From: Synergistaceae bacterium
Lineage (GTDB): Bacteria > Synergistota > Synergistia > Synergistales > Aminobacteriaceae
Direction of reading: 5' to 3'
DNA length: 7,630 nucleotides
Assembly: GCA_017427625.1 (NCBI GenBank)
Contig: JAFRSL010000156.1
Location: 1-7,630, forward strand
Shown here: positions 1-5,679 of the stretch, in pieces
Numbering within the stretch: the stretch's first letter is position 1
Layout of the letters: the number at the start of each line of letters is the position of its first letter
Position numbers and translations under genes: made by a program
Notes under the pieces: model-generated
The model's input: the letters and a program-made list of their open reading frames with translations, nothing else
Database searches by the model: none
What the model was told of the DNA's origin: nothing

Positions 1-295
1 CATCACATTTTGCGAGAACGTTCATTGCTCGTCTCACTCTCTTTTCACCCAACGCCCCAGTGTCATCAATGCCCGGCGTGTCGATAATCACAACCGGCCC
101 AAGCGGAAGAAGCTCCATAGCCTTGCTTACGGGGTCAGTGGTAGTCCCCTTAACATCCGAGACTACCGCTAATTCCTGACCTGTTACGGCGTTTACGAGC
201 GATGATTTTCCGGCGTTGCGAAGCCCGAAGAAGGCTATGTGTGTGCGCTCGCCTGACGGTGTATCGTTGAGGCTAGAACCTGAAGTCTCTTGCAT
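1..295 (-). CDS. hydF: [FeFe]-hydrogenase H-cluster maturation GTPase HydF (N-terminal part, runs off left edge)
   Basis: HydF is the GTPase and scaffold that receives the precursor of the H-cluster's diiron subcluster, built with HydE and HydG, and passes it to apo-hydrogenase in the cytoplasm. The 98 visible residues are the start of the GTPase domain: P-loop G24-x4-G29-K30-S31, a T51-T52-T53-D-P switch I threonine run, and the G3 motif D72-T-P-G75. The stretch 'LPLGPVV' before G3 is typical of HydF. The FeS-binding C-terminal region with its Cys/His ligands lies outside the window. I chose ATG at 295 because GAGG (306-303) sits 7 nt upstream; an in-frame ATG at 301 has no room for that site. 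The gene begins inside the end of hydG (23-bp overlap), so coupled translation is likely. Call is firm from the motifs and the hydG neighbour. Confidence 0.93.
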   Translation of the reverse strand, partial: MQETSGSSLNDTPSGERTHIAFFGLRNAGKSSLVNAVTGQELAVVSDVKGTTTDPVSKAMELLPLGPVVIIDTPGIDDTGALGEKRVRRAMNVLAKCD

Positions 296-1715
296 TCCCA
301 TTCCTCATGGCCTCGATGTTCTTCCGTGCAATCTCGCGGACGTTCTCACGCGGGATTCTCTCAAGCTCGCGCTCTATCATCGCATATCCGATCTTCTTTG
401 TCTCAGGCGAGGCGTAATCCTCCAAATATTCCGTGAGTGTCATGAGAGCGTTGGGGTGGCAGCAGTTGAGTATCTGCCCGGACTTGCACAGTGCCATGAA
501 CCTGTCGCCAGTCCTTCCAGCCCTGTAACACGCCGTGCAGAATGACGGAATATGATTCTGCTCCATCAGCCAGCGTACAACCTCATCGAGTGTCCTCTGG
601 TCGGAAACGTCGAACTGCTCCGTGTCGTGAGGTCTCTCTTCAGTCGTGTAGCCTCCAACTGATGTCCTTGAGCCTCCGGAAATTTGCGAGATTCCAACCT
701 CAAGCATCTTCGCGCGGACTGATTCGCCTTCACGCGTTGAGATTATCATTCCCGTGTAAGGCACAGCGACTCTTATACACGCCGCAATCTTCGTGAATAT
801 CTCATCGGGTATCGAGTTGTTGAACTCCTCAGGGTCAATGTCGTCAGCCGGCTTCACTCTAGGTACGCTTATCGTGTGAGGCCCGACTCCGAATACAGCC
901 TCCAAGTGTTCAGCGTGCATTAAGAGTCCCGCGAACTCGTATTTGTACCCTTCAAGCCCGAATAATACGCCCAGTCCTACGTCATCGATCCCGCCCTGCT
1001 GTGCCCTGTCGTGAGCCTCAGTGTGATAGGCGTAATCATGCTTAGGCCCTGTTGGGTGAAGTTCCTCGTAACGTTTCCGGTTGTACGTCTCTTGGAAGAG
1101 AATGTAAGTCCCAATTCCGGCTTCTTTGAGCTTGCGGTAATTTTCGACGGTTGTCGCGGCAATGTTGACGTTGACGCGGCGAATGTCTCCGTTCTTGTGG
1201 TGAACGCTGTAGATCGTCGCGATACTGTCGAGTATGTACTCGATGGGATTGTTGACGGGGTCTTCACCTGCTTCGATTGCGAGGCGTTTGTGCCCCATGT
1301 CCTGCAACGCTATGACCTCCGCGCGGATTTCGTCCTGAGTGAGTTTCTTGCGCGGGATTGTCTTGTTCTTCGTGTGATACGGGCAGTATAGGCAGCCGTT
1401 GATGCAGTAGTTCGACAGGTAAAGAGGCGCAAAGAGGACTATCCTGTTCCCGTAGAATGCCTGCTTGATTTCTTCGGCGACTTTGTAGATTCGGCTGATG
1501 ATTTCCGGGTCTTCGCAGGCAAGCAACACTGACGCTTCACGATGAGTCAATCCCGAACACGTACAGCCATTCTCGTTGAACTTCGGACGTGCCTTTTCGA
1601 GCAGCGAGTCAATCAGTGCCTTGTCATTCTTGTGAGCTTCGGCGTAAATCAGAGTGTCGAGAATTTCCTCATGGTTAATAAAATCGTCTGCATGCGGCGA
1701 TGATGGATTATACAT
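273..1715 (-). CDS. hydG: [FeFe]-hydrogenase maturase HydG, radical SAM tyrosine lyase
   Basis: HydG cleaves tyrosine by radical SAM chemistry to p-cresol and dehydroglycine, and turns the latter into the CO and cyanide ligands of the H-cluster. The 480-residue product has normal family length. The radical SAM cluster motif is C104-x3-C108-x2-C111 ('CINGCLYC'). The C-terminal domain carries the second cluster motif C393-x2-C396-x22-C419, within the very typical 'CTACYRAGRTGDRF' and 'HPNALMTL' context. This second site separates HydG from ThiH, which lacks it. ATG at 1715 is preceded by GAAGGAGGGT (1733-1724), a strong ribosome site. The gene precedes hydF with a 23-bp overlap. hydE is not in the window. 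All expected cluster cysteines are present, so it should be active. Confidence 0.97.
   Translation of the reverse strand: MYNPSSPHADDFINHEEILDTLIYAEAHKNDKALIDSLLEKARPKFNENGCTCSGLTHREASVLLACEDPEIISRIYKVAEEIKQAFYGNRIVLFAPLYLSNYCINGCLYCPYHTKNKTIPRKKLTQDEIRAEVIALQDMGHKRLAIEAGEDPVNNPIEYILDSIATIYSVHHKNGDIRRVNVNIAATTVENYRKLKEAGIGTYILFQETYNRKRYEELHPTGPKHDYAYHTEAHDRAQQGGIDDVGLGVLFGLEGYKYEFAGLLMHAEHLEAVFGVGPHTISVPRVKPADDIDPEEFNNSIPDEIFTKIAACIRVAVPYTGMIISTREGESVRAKMLEVGISQISGGSRTSVGGYTTEERPHDTEQFDVSDQRTLDEVVRWLMEQNHIPSFCTACYRAGRTGDRFMALCKSGQILNCCHPNALMTLTEYLEDYASPETKKIGYAMIERELERIPRENVREIARKNIEAMRNGNARDFRF
301..306 (-). promoter_or_regulatory. Shine-Dalgarno site of hydF inside hydG
   Basis: On the minus strand GAGGAA lies within the last codons of hydG. 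Its GAGG core ends 7 nt before the ATG at 295, a normal spacing. It decides the hydF start: the alternative ATG at 301 overlaps the site itself. Confidence 0.6.
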
Positions 1716-1784
1716 TAAGTTTTACCCTCCTTCTTCGGGGTCAGAGCGTCGAAAAACTCTTTGCCGTCAGAAATTTTTACCCAT

Positions 1785-1793
1785 ATTATACCA
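1785..1793 (-). promoter_or_regulatory. Candidate extended -10 promoter for hydGF
   Basis: The minus strand reads TG-G-TATAAT, a perfect hexamer (1790-1785) with the extended TGn element (1793-1791). No good -35 hexamer is visible at 16-18 nt, which extended -10 promoters can tolerate. The element overlaps the stop codon of the upstream exported-protein gene. Transcription would start near 1778 and give hydG a leader of about 63 nt. It would let hydGF be expressed separately from the upstream gene. Motif is seen; function is inferred. Confidence 0.5.
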
Positions 1794-2451
1794 ACGGCAG
1801 CAACTCGAATATTCCATCTCCGAGAGCGTAGTAGGTAATCTGCCAGCCTTCGGAGTCGTTTCTGAAGTTCCAAGTGGTCCCGCGCCGTCTCATTTCCGGG
1901 AGGCTGTTGATCCTCGTGAACTCCCGCACGAAATCTTCATGAGGCATTTTCCCAGCACCGAGATCGCTCCTTCGTACCCTTATTGCTGACACCCTGAGGT
2001 CTTCCGTGAACGATATGCAGTCCTCCTTAACGCGTCCATTCGCTGCCCTGAGAGTTATGGTCTCGACACCAATCTTCTCGATTTCAGCAAGAAGATCGGG
2101 AAGCTTCATGCTCTCATTTCGGAGACGGTAAAATTCCTTGACAGCACTTGTGATCCTGAAGCCGGTGAAATCTTTGTCCTTGCCGCTCATGAGGATGGAG
2201 ATGCTTCCGACTTCTGAGGGCTTTCGGCCGGGTATTCTCTCGCTGTTGATTTCAAGTGTGAATGGAAGTCCGCGAAGATTCACACGCCATCTGACTATAT
2301 CGCGGAGGGACATTTTATTGCCCAGCCTTGTTCCCGCGACTCTGGGTCCGAATCCGCCTGTATTGTCCTTGTAGGGGTCAAGTGAGAATGAGGGGGTGGC
2401 AAGGCATACTACGAGGCAGAATACCATCATCGACAATTTCATGAATCTCAT
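1786..2451 (-). CDS. Exported protein of unknown function
   Basis: I do not recognise this 221-residue protein. It starts with a clear signal peptide: Arg2 and Lys5, a hydrophobic core at about 6-19, and a likely signal peptidase I site after S23 ('PSFS' then 'LDP'). The cysteines in the core (12, 16) are not in a proper lipobox, since Val precedes Cys16, so a lipoprotein is unlikely. The mature part of about 198 residues is rich in Arg and Lys, has no Cys except one near residue 145, and has no membrane segment or known catalytic motif. ATG at 2451 is preceded by AAGGAG (2468-2463) about 11 nt upstream; the in-frame Met4 would be too far from it. A consensus sigma-70 promoter drives it. It lies 70 bp upstream of hydG on the same strand, but a link with hydrogenase maturation is not shown. 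Confidence 0.8.
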   Translation of the reverse strand: MRFMKLSMMVFCLVVCLATPSFSLDPYKDNTGGFGPRVAGTRLGNKMSLRDIVRWRVNLRGLPFTLEINSERIPGRKPSEVGSISILMSGKDKDFTGFRITSAVKEFYRLRNESMKLPDLLAEIEKIGVETITLRAANGRVKEDCISFTEDLRVSAIRVRRSDLGAGKMPHEDFVREFTRINSLPEMRRRGTTWNFRNDSEGWQITYYALGDGIFELLPLV

Positions 2452-2490
2452 AGGTATTCACGCTCCTTATTTAACACTGAGAAAGACGAC

Positions 2491-2507
2491 ACCCTTTCAG
2501 AAAGGGT
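2491..2507. repeat. 17-bp inverted repeat in the leader of the exported-protein gene
   Basis: ACCCTTT (2491-2497) and AAAGGGT (2501-2507) are perfect inverted copies around a 3-nt centre. The repeat sits about 31-47 nt into the predicted minus-strand transcript and some 40 bp before the start codon. It could be a small leader hairpin or a regulator's dyad site. It is not followed by a T-run on the minus strand, so a terminator is unlikely in that direction. Confidence 0.5.
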
Positions 2508-2522
2508 AAAAACAGACAAATA

Positions 2523-2543
2523 GTGAGGTGAGGTGAGGTGAGG
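2523..2543. repeat. Four-copy 5-bp tandem repeat (GTGAG / CTCAC)
   Basis: The plus strand carries four perfect head-to-tail copies of GTGAG plus one more G; the minus strand reads as repeated CCTCA. The block lies just downstream of the -10 box of the minus-strand promoter, so it spans the predicted transcription start and the first ~15 nt of the leader of the exported-protein gene. Copy-number change would alter leader length but not the -35/-10 spacing. Confidence 0.8.
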
Positions 2544-2544
2544 C

Positions 2545-2573
2545 ATTATAGCACTTAAAATCACATGTGTCAA
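2545..2573 (-). promoter_or_regulatory. Consensus sigma-70 promoter of the exported-protein gene
   Basis: On the minus strand, TTGACA (2573-2568) and TATAAT (2550-2545) are both perfect and are separated by exactly 17 bp. Transcription should start near 2538, giving a leader of about 87 nt before the ATG at 2451. This is the strongest promoter in the window. Read-through into hydGF is possible, as no terminator is visible in the 70-bp gap after the gene. Confidence 0.85.
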
Positions 2574-2587
2574 GTCCTTTCTTAACT

Positions 2588-2601
2588 TATAATGATAAAA
2601 T
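2588..2601 (+). promoter_or_regulatory. Candidate -10 elements for the amidohydrolase gene cluster
   Basis: A perfect TATAAT (2588-2593) is followed by an extended-type TG-A-TAAAAT (2593-2601). Neither has a convincing -35 box at 16-18 bp. Use of either would give a leader of about 110-120 nt before the ATG at 2720. A further TAAAAT at 2679-2684 lies closer to the gene and is an alternative. The region clearly holds the plus-strand promoter, but which element is used is open. Confidence 0.35.
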
Positions 2602-2617
2602 TTACTTTAATTTATCA
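2593..2617. repeat. Inverted repeat upstream of the amidohydrolase gene, possible operator
   Basis: TGATAAA (2593-2599) and TTTATCA (2611-2617) are perfect inverted copies separated by 11 bp of AT-rich sequence, so the arm centres lie 18 bp apart. It overlaps the candidate plus-strand -10 elements and lies just upstream of the minus-strand -35 box. AT-richness makes chance occurrence quite possible. Confidence 0.35.
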
Positions 2618-2719
2618 CATCATGCGGAAAAGTCAAATGAGATTATGATCTCCCTCTGCTTATAAAAGCAATATAAGGTAAAATTCTTAGGGTTGCACTT
2701 TTACGAAGGAGGAATATAA

Positions 2720-3865
2720 ATGTATCAGATACTCATACGAAACGGAACAGTAATAGACCCGGCCAACAATATCCATGACGTTCTCGACCTCGCAATCGAC
2801 GGCGGGAAAATCTCAGCGGTTGACTTCGACATTGACGCTGAGGCGGTGAATGAGATCGACGCATCGGGCTGCATCGTAGTGCCCGGACTGATCGACCATC
2901 ACGCGCATGTCTGGCCTCTCGCTAAAATCGGAATCCCCGCCGAGTCCGTGTGTTTCTCGTCAGGTGTAACGACAGTTGTTGACGCTGGAAGCACGGGGGC
3001 AATGACTTTCCGTCAGCACAAAGATTTCATCAGCAAGTCAAAACTCACCGTGAAAGCCTACATCAATGTATGTTCGACAGGCCTCGACTCATTGCCTCAC
3101 GAAATGGAGGACGTTGACCCTTCGCACTATGACGAGGGCGCAATACGTGAGCTTTTCGAGGAGGAGGGCGCGAATCTCTTGGGCCTTAAACTTCGGACTA
3201 GCAAGGAGGTAGTGAAGGACATGGGATATGAGCCGCTTCGTCAGACTGTGAGGCTTGCGGAGAAACTGGGGCTTTCAGTCATGGTTCACTGCACCAATCC
3301 GCCCGCTGAAATGTCAGAGCTTCTCTCATGCCTAAGACCCGGCGACGTAATCACTCACATGTACATGAACAAGGGAAGCACTATTCTCGACAAACTCGGC
3401 CATGTCAGCAAAGCGGCGATTGAAGCACGTGAACGCGGAGTGATCTTCGAGGCGGCAGATGCACGGGCACATTTCGGTTTCAATGTCGCAGAGAGGGCGA
3501 TACGTGAGGGATTTTTTCCAGACATTCTTGCGACCGACATAACGAAACTCAGCGTTTACTTACGTCCCACAGCCTTCAGCATGGCCAGTCAGCTCGCAAA
3601 GTATTCGATGCTCGGAATCCCGGAAGATGAATTGTTCCGTCTCTGCACAATAAATCCAGCGAGACACATGAAGATTGACGCGGGGACTTTGAGCGTTGGG
3701 AGTGCTGCAGATGTTGCGGTGTTCAGGCGCGAGGAATTTGCACAGCAGTTCGGGGACAGGCCGTATTCTGACGAGACTGCACAGCTCAGATTTGGTGAAT
3801 ACATATATCGTCCGTTGATGACCGTGAAGAACGGCGAGGTTGTTTTCAGGGATATAGCGTTTTAG
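2720..3865 (+). CDS. Metal-dependent amidohydrolase/deacetylase, COG3964-like (dihydroorotase-related)
   Basis: This 381-residue cytoplasmic enzyme belongs to the amidohydrolase superfamily of TIM-barrel, binuclear-metal hydrolases. Visible metal ligands are H61-x-H63 in 'GLIDHHAHVW', the bridging carbamylated-type lysine K157 ('GLKLR'), H190 ('MVHC'), H213 ('THMYMN') and the catalytic aspartate D273 ('ATD'). The N-terminal beta-sandwich start 'ILIRNGTVIDPANN' and C-terminal 'GSAADVAVF' are typical. It resembles the group often misnamed dihydroorotase or adenine deaminase. From general knowledge, a characterised COG3964 member acts on acetylated (R)-hydroxy or amino acid type esters. The natural substrate here cannot be read from sequence. 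AAGGAGG (2706-2712) lies 7 nt before the ATG. It is the first gene of a three-gene cluster. All metal ligands are intact. Confidence 0.88.
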   Translation: MYQILIRNGTVIDPANNIHDVLDLAIDGGKISAVDFDIDAEAVNEIDASGCIVVPGLIDHHAHVWPLAKIGIPAESVCFSSGVTTVVDAGSTGAMTFRQHKDFISKSKLTVKAYINVCSTGLDSLPHEMEDVDPSHYDEGAIRELFEEEGANLLGLKLRTSKEVVKDMGYEPLRQTVRLAEKLGLSVMVHCTNPPAEMSELLSCLRPGDVITHMYMNKGSTILDKLGHVSKAAIEARERGVIFEAADARAHFGFNVAERAIREGFFPDILATDITKLSVYLRPTAFSMASQLAKYSMLGIPEDELFRLCTINPARHMKIDAGTLSVGSAADVAVFRREEFAQQFGDRPYSDETAQLRFGEYIYRPLMTVKNGEVVFRDIAF

Positions 3866-3876
3866 GCGTAGCGTTG

Positions 3877-3885
3877 TGATAAAAT
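3877..3885 (+). promoter_or_regulatory. Candidate internal extended -10 promoter before the RelA/SpoT-like gene
   Basis: TG-A-TAAAAT lies in the 26-bp gap after the amidohydrolase gene. The hexamer ends at 3885, so transcription would begin at about 3892, which is the A of the next gene's ATG. That would give a leaderless message, consistent with the lack of a good Shine-Dalgarno site there. The 11-mer TGATAAAATTT also occurs at 2593-2603. Confidence 0.35.
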
Positions 3886-3891
3886 TTCGTC

Positions 3892-4962
3892 ATGAACAAG
3901 CGCAGGATTGACGAAATCGGAATAAGGTACGTTGAAAGCCTCAAACTCTACGAGGAATACGCCGCGAGAATCCGCAATCTCATTCAAGACCTCGTTGAAG
4001 TTGAAGGGGTGGAGTTCTATGCTATCGAGGGCTGGGCTGAACCTCCCGCCGAGCTTCTTCAGATGTTGTCGACACTTGAGGAAAAAGACCTTGCTGGTGT
4101 TGACCTTGTTACTGTACGTGTGCTTTTGCGTTTTCCTGCTGACGTACTGAGGATAGAGTCGCTGATAAAGTCCGAATTTGACGTTGACCCTTCACGCTCG
4201 CTGCCGTCAAATTCCCGCGTCCTAAAAGATCCCGGAAGGTTCGGCTATCCTGCAGTAGTCTACATACTCTCGCTCTCACAGTCCCGCTCAACCCTCAAGG
4301 AGTGGGAGAAGTACAAAGACCTTAACTTCCGCCTCGAACTCCGAACGTTATTACAGGAAGCATGGGCGACAATACTCCCGAAAGTAAGCCAGACAGTAGG
4401 CAGAGAATCGGTGGAGGAATTTACGCGTGAACTCTTCCTTTTGGGCGCGATGCTAGAGAAGGCCGACAAAGGATTCCTGACATTAAGGGACGAAATTAAG
4501 AGCGAGGCATTGCTTGTACCTCAGTCAGCAAAGAAGCCCGAACAGGTTACAGCGGAGACAGTTTTCACGGACGAGGAACTCTACCAGCTATTCCGCGATG
4601 ATCCTTCATTGCTGGGGAAATGGAACGCGAACGCAATTGAGGCGGGATTCCCAGAGTTCACGCCCGACGCTGCATACCTCCGTGAAAGTTTCACATATCT
4701 CTGCAAGATACTTCATGCTTCAGGGATTGATACACTGTCGGAGTTCAGGAAGTTTCTTGATGACATGGACAGCGAGGACAAAGGATTGCGACAGCTCAAG
4801 ACACTTCACGACAGCTTCAGGGACAATCAGAGTTGGAGGGTTGATCCGTTCTCGGCATTGTTCCTTCTTGCGCTGAATTTCAAGTGGGACGTACTGAAGG
4901 ACAAAGACCTCGCGGGTCTCGGAATAAAACGAGGCTCAGACCGCATTAACGGCAAAGATTAA
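3892..4962 (+). CDS. RelA/SpoT-domain protein with eroded (p)ppGpp synthetase motifs
   Basis: The first ~165 of 356 residues follow the layout of the RelA/SpoT synthetase fold in small alarmone synthetases: helix 'YEEYAARIRNLIQDLVEVEGVEFYAI', then D71-L-V-T-V-R76-V (family D-L-A-G-I-R-V), F117-G-Y119-P-A-V-V-Y (family F-G-Y-R-S-x-H-Y), and F146-R-L-E-L-R-T-L-L-Q-E-A-W158-A (family F-E-I-Q-V-R-T-x-x-Q-H-A-W-A). The metal-binding Asp71 remains. The catalytic Glu is Arg147, the first-motif 'GR-K' reads G47-W-A-E, and the G-loop Arg and His are Pro120 and Val123. Pyrophosphokinase activity is therefore doubtful. Residues ~170-345 form a charged helical C-terminal region I do not recognise. There is no hydrolase HD domain. 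ATG at 3892 has no clear Shine-Dalgarno, so coupling to the upstream gene or leaderless initiation is likely. plsY follows after 15 bp. The fold call is good; the function is unknown. Confidence 0.75.
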   Translation: MNKRRIDEIGIRYVESLKLYEEYAARIRNLIQDLVEVEGVEFYAIEGWAEPPAELLQMLSTLEEKDLAGVDLVTVRVLLRFPADVLRIESLIKSEFDVDPSRSLPSNSRVLKDPGRFGYPAVVYILSLSQSRSTLKEWEKYKDLNFRLELRTLLQEAWATILPKVSQTVGRESVEEFTRELFLLGAMLEKADKGFLTLRDEIKSEALLVPQSAKKPEQVTAETVFTDEELYQLFRDDPSLLGKWNANAIEAGFPEFTPDAAYLRESFTYLCKILHASGIDTLSEFRKFLDDMDSEDKGLRQLKTLHDSFRDNQSWRVDPFSALFLLALNFKWDVLKDKDLAGLGIKRGSDRINGKD

Positions 4963-4977
4963 AGGAGGATAATCGTA

Positions 4978-5610
4978 ATGAGAAGCATAATTTTGTGGGT
5001 AATAGTGTCGTATCTTATAGGCTCATTTCCGACCGGCTACGTTGTAACAAAGCTCTTCCACAAGGGTGAAGACGGAAAGCGCGACGGTCTCGACATTCGT
5101 ACTATAGGAAGCGGGGCAATCGGCGCAACAAACGTTGGGAGGGCAATGGGGCCTGTGTGGTCATGGTTCACGGCGATCGTTGACATGCTGAAGGGGGCGT
5201 TTGCGCTTCTTCTTGCGGCACATATAGCACCGGCGGAACAGCAGGAAATCATCGCGGCTGTGTCGGCGTTCGCGGTTGTTGTGGGACATAACTATCCAGT
5301 CTGGCTGAGGTTCAGGGGCGGAAAGGGTGTCGCTACGACCTACGGGACTCTGTTCTTCATCTGGCCATACTATTCGTTCGCGGCGGTTTTGCTTTGCGGC
5401 GGACTGTGGTACATCATAAGGGGAACGACTCACATCGTCTCGCTTGCATCAATGTTATCGCTTGCGGCAATCTCTGTGTGCTTTGCGATGCTTGGTGCGC
5501 CTGTAACTTTCACGGTTCTTGCGGCGGTGCTTGCATTGCTGTGCGTTTGGAGGCACAGGACTAATATCGTGAGGATCATGAACGGAACAGAGAACAAGTG
5601 GCATAAATAA
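4978..5610 (+). CDS. plsY: Acyl-phosphate:glycerol-3-phosphate acyltransferase PlsY
   Basis: PlsY is the integral membrane enzyme that transfers an acyl group from acyl-phosphate (made by PlsX) to glycerol-3-phosphate, the first step of phosphatidic acid synthesis. The 210-residue product has several hydrophobic segments (about 2-25, 60-84, 90-109, 125-146, 152-190). All three signature regions are visible: S-Y-L-I-G-S-F-P-T-G (11-20) with G44-S-G-A-I-G-A-T-N52; G103-H-N-Y-P with F-R-G-G-K-G-V-A-T (112-120); and H193-R-T-N-I-V-R with N-G-T-E (202-205). Position 47 is Ala where the family nearly always has Asn (GSGN). A charged insert at about 28-38 lengthens the first cytoplasmic or outer loop. 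AGGAGG (4963-4968) lies 9 nt before the ATG, directly after the previous stop. It is the last gene of the cluster. Confidence 0.95.
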   Translation: MRSIILWVIVSYLIGSFPTGYVVTKLFHKGEDGKRDGLDIRTIGSGAIGATNVGRAMGPVWSWFTAIVDMLKGAFALLLAAHIAPAEQQEIIAAVSAFAVVVGHNYPVWLRFRGGKGVATTYGTLFFIWPYYSFAAVLLCGGLWYIIRGTTHIVSLASMLSLAAISVCFAMLGAPVTFTVLAAVLALLCVWRHRTNIVRIMNGTENKWHK

Positions 5611-5624
5611 GTAAAGCAGAAATT

Positions 5625-5668
5625 GAGAATGGCAATGTTCCAGACTAGATGGAGCTACTGCCATTCTC
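5625..5668. terminator. Long hairpin between convergent genes, probable bidirectional terminator
   Basis: GAGAATGGCA (5625-5634) and TGCCATTCTC (5659-5668) pair perfectly. Inside, GTTCCA (5637-5642) and TGGAGC (5650-5655) form a second 6-bp stem with one G-U pair and a 7-nt loop. It starts 14 nt after the plsY stop and 11 nt after the stop of the opposing gene. On the minus strand a T-rich stretch follows; on the plus strand no T-run is seen, so it fits a terminator better for the minus-strand gene. Confidence 0.6.
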
Positions 5669-5679
5669 CGATCGCACAC

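Noticed and set aside
1011..1391. Plus-strand open frame antisense to hydG
   Set aside because: It lies wholly within hydG, whose protein carries all family motifs. Its product is Val-rich without domain features, as expected of an antisense shadow.
273..1715. ThiH (thiazole synthesis tyrosine lyase) instead of HydG
   Set aside because: The C-terminal C393-x2-C396-x22-C419 motif and the immediately following hydF are specific to HydG.
2491..2520. Plus-strand intrinsic terminator (hairpin followed by A-rich sequence)
   Set aside because: No plus-strand gene ends upstream, and the following plus-strand bases are A-rich, not T-rich. It is better described as an inverted repeat in the leader of the minus-strand gene.
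2523..2543. Tandem GTGAG repeat as a CRISPR or origin-type iteron
   Set aside because: The units are 5 bp with no spacers, and no replication or Cas gene is nearby. It is a simple short tandem repeat.
2720..3865. Dihydroorotase of pyrimidine synthesis (pyrC)
   Set aside because: The motif layout (HAHVW, GLKLR, THMYMN) fits the COG3964 group better, and no pyrimidine gene is adjacent.
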